From assembly GCA_025677825.1 (NCBI GenBank), contig JAIXMO010000038.1:244113-308112 (forward strand): a stretch of 64,000 bases of DNA, written 5' to 3'. The notes beneath the pieces are model-generated. The model was not told the DNA's origin and made no database searches. It was given only the letters and a program-made list of their open reading frames with translations. Position 1 is the first letter of the stretch. Each line of letters opens with the position of its first letter. A program made the position numbers and the translations under genes. This document shows, piece by piece, positions 21,173 through 35,343 of the stretch. This DNA comes from Helicostylum pulchrum. Lineage: Eukaryota; Mucoromycota; Mucoromycetes; Mucorales; Mucoraceae.

Positions 21173-24100
21173 ATGTTTCCATCAAATTTCGAAAAATATC
21201 GTTTTGTTGTAGGAATAGGTAACGTCAAATTTTTTTTTAAAAAAAAAGGAGAGAGGGGAAAGCCGCGTAAAATGATTTATTAACAGTGATTTTTTTTTTA
21301 CATTATAGAGTTCGGTGGCATCACGTCGAGTGTTTCAGTGGCTCATAGAAACGATGCTTTTAAAATACACACAGTCGATAACTGGTAATATTTTTTTTTG
21401 GCATTGATCCTGCCATATTCAACTTTATTTGATTAGGACCGAGAATATCAAAAAACCATGTAGCCAAGTGCCTACTTCGATTCTCTATAAAGATGGTAAA
21501 ATTGACCACGAAGACAGTATGATCTGGGGTCTCGAGATATCGGAACCTACCGTTTCGGAAGGAGACGTGTACATAAAGCACATTAAAGAGTATATATGCG
21601 GTACCGACGGTGTACTTGAGGAATTAGAGCAAGCAGGTTTAACTATTGAAAAGGTGGTTACTGATTATTTAAAAAAGTTACACGGTGCCGCAATTGAGAA
21701 AATATCAGCGCAAGAAATCGTTAGTCACACACCATTTAAAGTTGAGGACTGTCGTTACTGCATCGCATGCCCGTTGCCACATCGTGACCTGATGACTTGT
21801 TGTTTTATCGAGGCTGGGATTATAACGGAAGAAGAAGCAGAGGATAGACTGATGTTTGTGACTGAATCAGAAGCAGCTGCGTATAATTGTCTTGGGTGGG
21901 ATCGTAAATTAAGTAAAACGGTAGGCGGTAAACATTACTTGGTGTGTGATATTGGCCATACTACTTTTGGTATCTCGAAAATAAATGTTAGTGTTACTGA
22001 GTCTCTTAGTACTGTATCACTTCTTTCTGAGCACGCTGGGCAAGGTTCAATGTGTTTAGAAAACAGTTTAAGAAATTATTTGGTAGAGAATGCACAAGAT
22101 CTTAAAATTAATAGACCTACAATTGAAGCTGCAGTTCTTGAATTTATAGAATCCGTAAAGGTAAATAATCGATATACAGCAAAAAAAGATGTTTTCCTAA
22201 TCTACTTTTTAGTTCCATTTTAGTTTACCCAATGAAGATACACATAGGGATGATATTGAAAGTCTCGAGATAAAAGATCACGCTACCACGTCACCTTTTA
22301 AAACCACAGATGTAGGAGGCATCAACCCAATCCAAATTTCACTTCTTCAATTGAGCCAAGAGGTCTTTTTACCATTTATCAATCACGTTATCAACAGTAT
22401 TTTAGAAGTCGATCAAGAGGAATGTGAAAGGATATTCTTGACCGGTAAATTTGGTTCTGATTATAATTTCATTGATGCCTTGACCAGTGCGTCGGGCGGA
22501 TTATTCCAAAAGCGTCATACCGTCATTGATCATATGTCTCTGGACGCTGTCTCTCGAGGCGCAGTTGCGTTTGCCTTACGAACAAATGTATCGCAAATTC
22601 CCTTTTCTCATGAGGATTCGGTTGTCACTGAGAGTGGAAAAAAACCAGAAGCTGTTAAAAAGTGTGATTTTATTGTTGGAATTGGTACGTATTTTAAAAT
22701 TATAAAATCGCGCGCTTGAAAAAAAAAAATACTGATGTTGTGTACGTTTAGATTTTGGTACTACACATTCTGGATGTTCGTATGCTGGCTTTGGAGAGAA
22801 AAACATGTCGATAAGGCCACTAACATCATGGTAAAAAAAAAAAAAGATAGATACTAAAGAGTTTAATTGACTCTTTTATTATAGGCCAAAGCAAGACCTC
22901 AAAAAGTACGCCAAAGCCCCTACACTACTGGTTTACAACACCAAATCCCAAAAGACGACAAGCAAATGGGGCCAAAAAGCCAAAGAACATCAACTTCGAT
23001 ACTCTGAAAGACTATTAGAAAACTTTAAATTATTTTTATCACCTGAATCCGTCAAAAAATACTACGGTGAAGTGAACGAGAATATTATTAGAATTCGAGA
23101 GAGTTTTACCACGGAAGATGTGGAAGCCATTGATTTGATTGCAGAATATTTGAAATTATTTAAAACATATATCGATGCACAGATCCGAGACAGAGAAGCC
23201 GGCAAGTGGCTTGGAATTTTCCCTGAAAGGTTGGTGTTTAGCTATGTGATTACGGTGCCTGCCATGTGGGATCGAGAGGCCAAAGATACCATGGTATTGG
23301 CTGCTATCAAGGCTGGGCTAATCGAAAAAGGACAACACGATAAATTGTTAATTATCACTGAGCCTGAAGCAGCTGCATTAGCGTGCGAAACATACTACCA
23401 GGACTATAAAAAAGATGGAGCCTTTAATTTTGTTGTTTGTGATGCAGGAGGAGGAACTGTCGATTTAGTTACTTTTTGCTTGAAGAATAATGAAGAAGGG
23501 TCTGAAGTTATTTATCAGATTGGAAACGGTGAAGGAGATACGTGTGGTTCTGTGTACCTTGAACGCAGATTTAGAAAGTACATGAAGGCGTTTTATGCTG
23601 ATATTGGGTATGATTTAGGTGATGATGTTGATTTTTCAAAGACTGCAAGTAGTTTTATGAAGATTAAAGTAAATATACGTATAAGAAAAAAACACAGAGT
23701 GATATCGATACTGATTTTTTTTTTTTTTGGTAGCATGATTTTAATCCTAGTGATACCACTGATCGTTATTACAGCGTAATTCTACCTGCACCTACGTACA
23801 ATGCTCGGCCCACCTCGGGAAGAACCAGAATCCAAGGCAACGTTTTAAAGATCCACTGTAAAGAATTAGAGGAGAAAGTATTCCGTCCAGTGGTATGCAA
23901 GATTGAAGCACTTATCGATCGACAGATTGAAAAGATGAAGGGAGAAGATGTTCATGTTATTTTGCTTGTGGGAGGATTCTCTCAGTGCAAGTACTTGCAG
24001 AAAACATTGATCAACAAATATAAACTACTTGATATTAAAGTGGTTGTTCCCAAAAATGCAGTTACAGCCATTTCGGAAGGCGCCGTGTCTTACGCCCAAA

Positions 24101-24757
24101 GACCTCGCATGATTTCAAATAAGGTGGTTGGGCTGTCTTACGCCTTGGAGGTACATGCGCCTTTTATTAAGGAACAAGGGCAATCTCTTTCGGAAAGAGA
24201 AACATTCATTGCTAACGATGGTGAAGAATATTTCAAGTCTCGGTTAGAATACTTTGTAAAGAAGAACGAGGAAGCTGATGAAGGAAAAACGCTTGTTTAT
24301 GAAAAGCAAGTGTTTATTGAATACCCAAAAAATGCAGTGATTGGTAACATTTTGTTTTATTTATATTTATATTTTTGTTTTCCTTTTCTGAAAACACCTA
24401 ACTTGTTTTTTGTTGTTGTGTTTAGCCATTTTTTCTTGTGATTATAGCGAAATAAATGAACCAGAATGGAAGCGTGTGAATAAGAGCCATACAAAGGTTT
24501 TGGAAGTTCGATTTAATATGCCTTATTTACCAGAAGTAGAAGAAAATGAGATTATACCATTTAAGGTTGCTTTGCAGTTGAATCAAATTGGTGGTATCAA
24601 TGTGATCATTGAATGTCTCGCTAACGGAAACTCCGGTCCCGTATTAGATACTGAAATTTCTAGTCAAGAAACCTTTCAATATGTTCGTAAGAGTGATCCT
24701 GTCTATGTCAAAACTAAACTTCGTTCTGCTCTTTATATTCTTCCCAACTTGTCATAA
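21173..24757 (+). CDS. Double Hsp70-like (HSPA12-type) protein, paralog B
   Basis: Eight exons fit exactly: 21173-21218, 21309-21384, 21437-22160, 22213-22684, 22752-22830, 22885-23668, 23734-24343 and 24426-24757, encoding 1040 residues. The architecture and all seven intron phases are the same as in paralog A. In module 1 (about 1-435) both phosphate motifs have decayed: RFVVGIEFGGITSSVSVA lacks the DFGTT threonines, and VCDIGHTTFGISKINV replaces DAGGGT. The FVTESEAAAYNCLGW segment and FLTGKFGSDYNFI survive. Module 2 (about 436-1040) is canonical: DFIVGIDFGTTHSGCSYAG, VITVPAMWD, ITEPEAAALACETYYQDY, VCDAGGGTVDLVTF, LLVGGFSQCKYLQ and ISEGAVSYAQRPRM. The C-terminal part has the beta-rich segment of HSPA12-like proteins (around FKVALQLNQIGGINVI). 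The acceptor before exon 4 was chosen at 22211-22212 because the later one gives an immediate stop. Confidence 0.85.
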
Positions 24758-24900
24758 ATAAAAACCATATATTTTTTTCCCCTGTTTACACTATAAAACG
24801 GTCACTGAGTTCATCAGTAAGCTTTTTTTCCTGCGGCAAAATAATACTAAAATAAAAAATAAAAGTTTTTTTTTCTTCCTTTGTGAGTACACATATAAAA

Positions 24901-27375
<2,475 letters not shown>

Positions 27376-27404
<29 letters not shown>

Positions 27405-27880
27405 GTCTAGACTTTATTTAGTAGTTATAATCAAATGATCAACAATTTGTCGCACAATTTTATTCGACGACCTGGAACTTTCTCGAAATTTACTGGGCGC
27501 TTCTATTACTATAAAAGGAAACTTCTTGTAAAAAAAAGGAAATTTATTTTTAATAAAAGACTAAATTTTTTTTTTTTTTCCTTTTTTTTTTCTTTCTTTT
27601 TTTTTTTTTTTTCGCAAAAAAACGATAAAAAAGAACTACTTTTTTTTTTAATATATAAACCAACATAGTCTTTTAAAACAAAAAGAGAAACCTATAATAA
27701 TCTTGTAAATGAAATAAAAAAAAAAAAAAAAAATGAAAAAGAGAAATCAAAACAAATGAAGTGAAAATTAACCCTTTTTTTCTTTTTTCTTTTTTCTTTT
27801 TTCTTTTTTTTTATTCTTTTTTTTATCTGTGGGTTTTTTTTCTTTATGTTTTTGGTTTATATAGAGAATCGTATGAAATT
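27376..27880. other. T-rich intergenic region
   Basis: Dominated by very long A- and T-tracts (up to about 24 bases). It holds the 3' end of DDX41 and the promoter of the SAM/HMG-box gene. The T-rich plus strand just before the ATG at 27881 resembles fungal pyrimidine-rich leaders. Confidence 0.4.
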
Positions 27881-29675
27881 ATGGATTCATATACAACAAA
27901 CGCTAAAGCAAAAGAAAACTCTTTATTTACTTACCAAACTTTGGGTAACGTTACGGGTTTCTTGAAAGAATTGAATTTGCAACAGTATGTAGCTGCTTTT
28001 ATTGATGAAGGCTTTGAGTCCTTGTCTGCAGTAAGTTTTGCCCAATCCCTCCCCCCGGGTTAATTTACACTCCGTCCACTAAAAATTTTTCTGTCCAATC
28101 ATAGATTAGAGAAATTACAGAGGAGGACTTGATTGCATTAAATGTGAAGCGAGGTCATAGAAGGGTATATATTAGCCTATTTTTTTTTTTTTAGTCTGTT
28201 TCTTTTGAATACTAAAATACGATTCATCTTTTAGGTTATTCAAAGAGGAATAGCTACTTTAAATGGTATACCAAAGACGCAACCCTTAATTGTGGTTGCT
28301 CCTGCTTCATCTTTTACAACCTTACAACAACAACCTTGTCTCGATATAGTTCATACCAGTGAGTTTTTTTTTTTTTTAATTGCACGTAATAATTATCAAC
28401 GTACTAAAAGCTTTTTTTTTTTAATTTTTAGAATCCGTTGATAATAATAGCAGTGAAGGTTCTGCTTATAACAATAGTGGTTACGGTTCCATGAATTCAT
28501 CAAGACACGTTAGTTCTACCGCACAAAAATATGATTCTTCAAATAGTAGTCAATACGCTAGTAATCCACAACATACCCATCCTGATCTAATGCTTGATCC
28601 TCAGTCAGAAACACAATCATCAAACGACGATACTGCTAGTAAAAACGTGGTGTCTGCAATCGAAGGATCTCGATCTTCATTCTCTTCTAATGATGACGAA
28701 GAAGAAAATGACGCTGACAGTAACATGGATTTACCAATCAAACGAAAGTATAGGCGACACCCTAAACCAGATAAAAATGCTCCAATTAAACCCCCTTCCG
28801 CTTACATCATGTTTTCGAATGATGCTCGTGCTCAACTTAAAGACCATAATATGACATTTGTAGAAATCGCTAAATTAGTGGGAGACCAGTGGAAGAATTT
28901 AGGTGTCAATTTAAAGCATCAGTATGAACGAACTGCCATGCGTGCTAAAGACGAGTACATTGATGCATTAAATGCCTATCGACAAACCAATGAATACAAG
29001 GTAAAGCATATAAGCTTATTTTTATACGATGACGCTGACTGTTTTTTTTTCTTTAGAATTATCAAACTTATTTAAATAATTTCAAATCGGAACAAGACGC
29101 AACAAATAGAAGAATTGCTCGGTTACGTAAAAAGGCTAAACGAGATTCTCCTGGAAGGTATGTTTTAATTTTTTTCTTTAAAAAACGAATTAGAAAGGCA
29201 TATTATTGGACGTACTAGACAAAACCACTTGTATATTAAAAAAAAACATCCATATATATATAATAGTGGTAGTATGGCCGATAGTAGCTCTAATACAGAA
29301 ACAAATAATATTAAATCTCGAAGAAGCGATGCTAGTTTAGGATCTTGCCATTCTACCGACGCAGATAATCCGCGTAGCTCTAGTTCCAGTGGTTCTTCTG
29401 ATATCTACAAGGTTCATTTGAAAAACAATCCTCCTGCCAAAAATAATAATAGTAGTAGTGGTACAGGAAGTGATGAAGGCTCAACAACAAGGAACAGTAA
29501 CTCTCCTGATGACATCTTGACTACCTCTCAATTATCTCGTCAAGAGATGGAAGAAGATAATAATGGTGGCGAATGCTATTCACCACAGCAAAACCCTCCT
29601 CCTTTCGTCAGTGACAGTTTGGTAGAATCTAATTATCATAGGTTACCTTTCACTGATAAAACTGCTGCTGCTTAA
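27881..29675 (+). CDS. SAM-domain plus HMG-box DNA-binding protein
   Basis: Six exons fit exactly: 27881-28030, 28105-28164, 28235-28358, 28432-29000, 29057-29157 and 29267-29675, encoding 470 residues. A SAM domain lies at about 20-80: VTGFLKELNLQQYVAAFIDE, then the typical IREITEEDLIALNV and GHRRVIQRGI. After a Ser/Asn-rich linker comes an acidic stretch (SNDDEEENDADSN) and a basic one (IKRKYRRHPKPDKN). The HMG box follows at about 225-300: PIKPPSAYIMFSNDARAQLK, FVEIAKLVGDQWKNL and YERTAMRAKDEY. The tail is Ser/Asn-rich. The SAM domain suggests homo- or hetero-oligomerisation and the HMG box DNA binding in the nucleus. I know no precise orthologue name, and target genes cannot be inferred. 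Confidence 0.8.
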
Positions 29676-29833
29676 TTTTTTTTCTTTTACAATATGCAAA
29701 AAACTTTTTTTATGCCTACATGCAACAAGTAAAAAAAAATAACCCAAATCAAGTATTTTTTATGCGCACAACTTTTTTTTTTATCTCTCTCCTTCTCCAA
29801 CTGTAAATTTCTCTCTCACCGCTTGTGTGTCTT

Positions 29834-29871
<38 letters not shown>

Positions 29872-30611
29872 TTCTTTTTAATATTCCCCCCACCCCTCTC
29901 TCATTCACTGTAATATAAACAACTTTTGATGATAGTAATTTGATCATACTACATGACGCTAATAACATACTACTAGTCTAAATTCAGGAACAGTTTATCT
30001 TTATCTTTTATATAAAAACCAAGTTCGCATGTGACTTACTGAGTAAATGGCATGACCCTCAACTTACTAACATAACATTCAGCTAACTCTATCCCATCCC
30101 CGGTCCGGAAAGATAACACATTTCTCAAAAAAGATCTGCATATTGTATGTGGCACTGGTCGGTAATCTATGGGCTTATTTTAATACGATCTATTGTAGTT
30201 CAAGAAGGTAAAACTTTTTTATGCGACCAATTCGATACAAATATTTTTTTATCTGCCGTAACTTTTTTTTTATCTTGTTGCTTGTAACGGTATTACTCTC
30301 ACGCTATATCAATACATCCAATGCCCGTCTGAGCAGAAAGTAAAAAAAACCAAATTGTCACGAGGGGCCATACGAGTTGAATGAAACTGAACGAAGCGGA
30401 AGAATACTTGGATACTAAATTCATGACGGCAATTATATTACGCTGCAACAAAAAAAAAGAGCACACATTTCCCTTTAAATTTCCTCTTCAAAACTAGTTT
30501 AATCGTTGCTCTTTTTTCTATATTTATCTTTCTTTTTTTTTTGTATATAAAAAAACAAATACTTGACAGACGATATATATATATAGTTGTCTCCTCTTTC
30601 TCTTTTCATCA
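29676..30611. other. Intergenic region with a CT microsatellite
   Basis: Holds a perfect (CT)n run of about 15 units at 29838-29868 and T-tracts. The last 60 bases before 30612 contain (TA)n and pyrimidine-rich sequence, the likely promoter of the ceramidase gene. No gene seen. Confidence 0.45.
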
Positions 30612-33357
30612 ATGACAACACTTTTCAATTTATTACTCTTATTATTTGTGATAACAGCCAATGCTCTTCGAATAGGAACGGGAATATCAGACATTACCGG
30701 TCCAGTAACCCAAGTGATGATGATGGGATACGCAGAGCTTGGACAAACGGGACAAGGCATTTTACAACGAATATGGTCTAGAGCCTTTATTGTTGAAGAT
30801 CCAGAGACGCATCAACGTATTGTATATGTCAATACAGATACACAATCCATGGGCGACATTATTAAAAAGCGAGTAGTAGAGCAGCTTCAAGCGTTATACG
30901 GCAATGCAATGTATTCCGAAAGAAACGTTATGATTTCAAGTACACATTCCCATAGTGGTATGGGAGGTTATTTACAATACAGTAAGTTTTTTTTCTTTTT
31001 TTTTTTGTTAAAAATTATAACCATTTAATAAAATAAAATAAAAGCTCTGTATGAAATATCCGTTTTGGGTTGGATTGAGGAAACTGCGCAACCAATGGTA
31101 CAAGGTATTCTGCAGTCCATAATAAACGCACATGACAACTTGGAAGAAGGGTCACTTGCTCTTTCCGAGGGCGAGTTATTAAATTCAAATATCAACAGGT
31201 CTCCACAGGCTTATTTATTAAATCCAATTGAAGAAAGGTCATTGTATAAACATAACGTTGATAAAACCATGACCGTATTAAGTTTCAAAAACAAGCAAGG
31301 TCGTGATCTTGGATTAGTGAGTTGGTAAAGTTTAAAAAAAATAGTCATGTTTCTATACATGTCCTTTTGATTTAATCTTTTTTCTTCTTTTTAGGTTTCC
31401 TGTACATGGTGTATCAATCAATAGTACAAATCGACTTATCAACGGTGATAATAAAGGTTACGCTGCTTACCTGGCCGAGAAAAAAATAAATGGCGAAAAC
31501 GTAATTTCAGGCCGCGGAAAATTTGTAGCTGCGTTTAGTCAAAGCAACGAAGGTGATGTGAGTCCGAATACAATGGGATCGTATTGCACAGGTACTGACA
31601 TACCTTGTGACGGCACGCGAGACTCTAAATGTCCCAGCGGCAGTACATGTAATGGCAGGTAATACAAAAACCATACACGCCGTTTCTTTTTTGGGATTCT
31701 AATCAACTAGTGCTTTTAATTTAGAGGTCCAGGTTGGGATATCGGTGGTATTGAATCAAATAGAATCATTGGCGAAAACCAAGCCTTAAAAGCTTTGGAA
31801 CTGCACAAGGCGTCTTCAACTTTGGTAAATGGAACCGTTGACTTTGTTCAACGCTATTGGGATATTACAAAAGCTACCGTGATAAACGAACACGGTGATC
31901 AAACAAATCTTTGTGCTCCCGCTATGGTAAAGTAATATAACATTTTTAAGACGAAAACCATCATACTGATTATTTTTCTTGCAAAACATTTTAGGGTTAT
32001 GCATTCGGTAAGAAAAAAAAACTATATAGGTGTCCCACGTTTATTTTATTAAATTGTATCACTTTTTTTTTTTTTTTTTTGTTTAGCTGCTGGTACAACG
32101 GATGGACCTGCCTTACGCGGATTCTATCAAAACACAACGAAGGGCACATTTATCTGGGACATTATAAAGAACGTTGTTAAAAAGCCTACTTTTAACCAAA
32201 CACAGTGTCAAGCACCGAAGCCGATTTTACTCGATACCGGTGAAATGACTTCATGGCATTCATGGCAACCAGAAATCATCGACCTACAGCTATTCCGTAT
32301 CGGTAACGTTTTTATATACGCAGTACCTTCCGAATTTACAACCATGAGCGGCAGAAGGCTAAAAAACGCAATTAAACAAGCACTGATTAAGAGTCACTTA
32401 GGAAATCGGGACACTGTGGTCATTCATGCGGGGCCTGCCAATGGCTATGCAGTATGTATTATCTACTGGTTTATATAACGTGTGTGCATATCGTTAATTC
32501 TTTTTTTTTTTGTGTGTATAGTCTTATTGTACAACATTTGAAGAGTACCAGAATCAAAGATATGAAGGAGCTTCGGTAAGATGAAAATTAATTTCAGATC
32601 ATTTTTTTTTTTTTGAAGTGTCACTAAAAAAAGAAGAGTGTATACGTAGACACCTTATGGTCCTCATACATTACAAGCTTATATTAAGGCATTTGAAGAA
32701 CTTGTATATATGATGGCTAACCCTAATAACCATACGATTGTGTCGGAAGAGTTACCAGATTTTACTAAGAAATCATTCAACTTGACACCACTTTATCGAT
32801 CGGATCAACCTCATTTATTTCGATCGTTTGGTGATGTCTTGAGAGACGTTTTGTCGGACCGTTACGTGAAAGGAGATACACCTCTTGTTGTCTCTGCACT
32901 GTTCGTAGCCGCTAACCCACGTAACAACCCCATGCTGAACAAAACCTATCTTACTGTAGAAAAAAGATTGGGACCTAATCAGTGGAAAGTGATACGCACT
33001 GATAACGATTATGATACAAGGTACGCAATATATATATATATTTTTTTTGAAGGGGTGTAATAAATAATTTAATTTTTGAAATTAGATTTATTTGGAAATA
33101 CAAGAGACAGATTTTAGGCATGTCGGAAGCGACAGTAGAATGGCATATTTCGGGTGATGTCGAACCTGGTACGTACAGGTTAGGATATACAGGAAATAGT
33201 ATTGCACCATTTAGCAAGTAAGTTTAGCACACATTTTTTTTTTTTCCCGAGTAAAAAAATATTAATTTCGCTTGTTAGAAAATTGACACCACATCAAGGA
33301 TACTCTAGTGAGTTTGTAATTTCAAATCAAAGCTTTTTTTTATTGCAAGCAGCGTGA
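30612..33357 (+). CDS. Neutral/alkaline ceramidase, secretory pathway
   Basis: Hydrolyses ceramide to sphingosine and fatty acid. Ten exons fit exactly: 30612-30981, 31045-31324, 31395-31658, 31725-31926, 31995-32007, 32087-32451, 32522-32575, 32650-33020, 33086-33217 and 33279-33357, encoding 709 residues. Residues 1-18 form a signal peptide (MTTLFNLLLLLFVITANA), and mature sequence opens with LRIGTGISDITGPVTQVMMM. Zinc ligands sit in ISSTHSHSGMGGY. The catalytic hexapeptide GDVSPN is present in SQSNEGDVSPNTMGSYC (about 270). Further conserved blocks are PVHGVSINSTNRLINGDNKG, GPGWDIG and the GPANGYASYCTTFEEYQNQRYEGAST join across two introns. The C-terminal beta-sandwich is complete. Exon 5 is a 13-base micro-exon. 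ORMDL, another sphingolipid gene, lies 2 kb downstream on the other strand; their proximity may be chance. Confidence 0.93.
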
Positions 33358-34563
33358 TTCGTCATACATATTACGCATTGTAAATTATATAAATCTCTTT
33401 CATCCCCCCCCCCCCCCTATACACTATTTAAAATACATAGCTATATATATATCCGACGTATATCAATTCTATATATAAATCACTTTCAATATCAATAAAT
33501 AGATGTATTTCGTGTGTCTATTGTAAATCAACAATACCGCACGGTTAACTCATTTAACTTTATTGTTTACTCTCTCTTTATAGTAGTTATTGATTTCAAA
33601 ACAGCAGAAAGAGAAAAAAAAAGAAACGTGACCTAAACTCCCCCTTATTTTAATTCAACTTTATAATAAGGGATCCTCGGAAATGTAAATATGTTAATTC
33701 GTTTAAGTCACGAAAGATAGAAAAAATTACTGTAAAGACATTATATGCGGTAAACCAGGATTTGTTGTCGTACCTGCGCAGTGAGAACAAATAGTTATAT
33801 TTGAACGCTTTGACCACAACAACAAAGAGCTGATAGTAAAATGTTTCAAAAAATAATTTATGTATATTAAAAACAGCATCACGATCTTTTTGAAAAACAA
33901 CCAATTTCTATTAAAGGTAAGATTGTATATACGCTGAAATAAGGGCTCGGTAGATAGTAAAAAAAAAAAAAAAAAAAAGAACTAGATAGTAAAAAGACGA
34001 TGTAGCATATTTATGTATATAAACTTCGACAATCAAAAGTAAGAAAAAAAAGGGAATCATAATAAAGTGTATGAGGGTAAAATGAATGTTCTCATTCTTT
34101 GTAAAACGCGCTATTTATTTACGTGATAACCGTAATTGAGATTTTAGTACAGGTGAACTTTACAAACAGTTCATTTCCCCTTTTTTTTAGTTTCAACCTC
34201 TCTCAATTTAGTATGTATTTATTTTTTGCCTGTGACATCATGTCACACGCTTGTGAAAACTATTCCTCGATTAGTTTTACTGACTTTACGGCAAAAAGAA
34301 ACACAAATGACGTACCGAAAAAAAGATGTACGTTACAGCTAGGTTTTAAATAGATGAACAGTACAGTGTTAAAATGATTCCAAGCTTGAAAATTCGACGT
34401 ACAATATGCAGGTCGTATATAATTCGTGATGCAACCACTACTGTACAGAAAAAGAGGGGGGATAAGTTTCGAATAATTGAACGCGACATTTATAGTATAT
34501 ATGTTATTTTATTATGGCATTAATATATGAGTGATATAGAGATAAAAAGGTAATACGTATAAT
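33358..34563. other. Intergenic region
   Basis: AT-rich with a run of 14 C at 33404-33417 and an A-run at about 33960. Short open frames on both strands show no domain. The right end contains the 3' side of the small membrane-protein gene. Confidence 0.4.
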
Positions 34564-34926
34564 TTAAAGAGTTAAACCGCCCTTGTACTTTGCATAACCC
34601 AAGACGATGAATACACCAACGACGAGACCTATTATAACCAAAAAGGACCATATTAACACACATTCTCCTTTTTTATTATTATTACCGTTTATACTTTTAC
34701 CTTGATAGAAACCAATAGCACTAGGAGAAGTTAAAGCGTTTTCAGCCTTTTGAACCTTGGGACCAGATCTTTTCTTAAAGTCGTCGAATTCAGCCTTTAC
34801 TTTAGATAATTCGTCTTGAGCAGTAGAAGAGACTTTATCATAGGTTTGGTTAATCTTCTTTTCATTTTCAGCTACAGCTTCATTGAACTTCTTTTCAGTT
34901 TGTTGGATATTGGCGCTATTAGACAT
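34564..34926 (-). CDS. Small helical membrane protein with C-terminal anchor
   Basis: Starts at ATG 34926 and ends at 34564. I favour a 72-base intron at 34700-34629 (donor GTAAAAG, acceptor ATAATAG), giving 96 residues. Because that intron is a multiple of three without a stop, the unspliced frame is also open (120 residues). Residues 1-65 are charged and helical (EKKFNEAVAENEKKINQTYD, then DELSKVKAEFDDFKKRSG), and would form a coiled coil or apolipoprotein-like amphipathic helix. After SPSAIGFYQ the spliced form continues into a single hydrophobic segment (GLVVGVFIVLGYAKY) with a short KGG tail, the layout of a tail-anchored protein. The layout recalls fungal mitochondrial outer-membrane OM14-type proteins, but the sequence is too short to decide. 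Confidence 0.6.
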   Translation of the reverse strand: MSNSANIQQTEKKFNEAVAENEKKINQTYDKVSSTAQDELSKVKAEFDDFKKRSGPKVQKAENALTSPSAIGFYQGKSINGNNNKKGECVLIWSFLVIIGLVVGVFIVLGYAKYKGGLTL

Positions 34927-35343
34927 TTTTTTTTTTTTTTGCTAAATAATTTACAAAAAGCTAGAAAAAAGAACTTTTATAAAAAATAAATAAACTATCT
35001 TTTTTATACAAGTTTTAATTAGGCGCGCACACGCATAATCATGATGTCAACAAAACAAGATGAAATCATGGTTTCTCCACACTGTGTGATATCACCACTA
35101 CGTTCTTTTGTGTTACCACTCAAATAAGTAAAAAAAAAAAAACACTTGCTCTCGTTAAAAATTTAGACGTTATCCGTCTTATTTTTTATATATAATAAAA
35201 AAAATAGAAAATGTAGTTATTGTGCGAAAGGGTGAGTGTGTAAGTGTGTGTGTGTGTTTTCGTATGCGGGTTGCTGAGTGAGTGTGTATTTAGAAGAAAA
35301 TAATATACAGAAAAAAAGGATAAGAAGGCATATAGTGATTAAT
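34927..35343. other. Intergenic region
   Basis: Promoter of the small membrane-protein gene and 3' flank of ORMDL. A GT-rich stretch of GTGTGTGTGT type lies at about 35235-35290. No gene recognised. Confidence 0.35.

Noticed and set aside
27435..27668. Small open frame rich in Phe/Lys
   Set aside because: Produced by long T- and A-runs in the spacer between DDX41 and the SAM/HMG gene.
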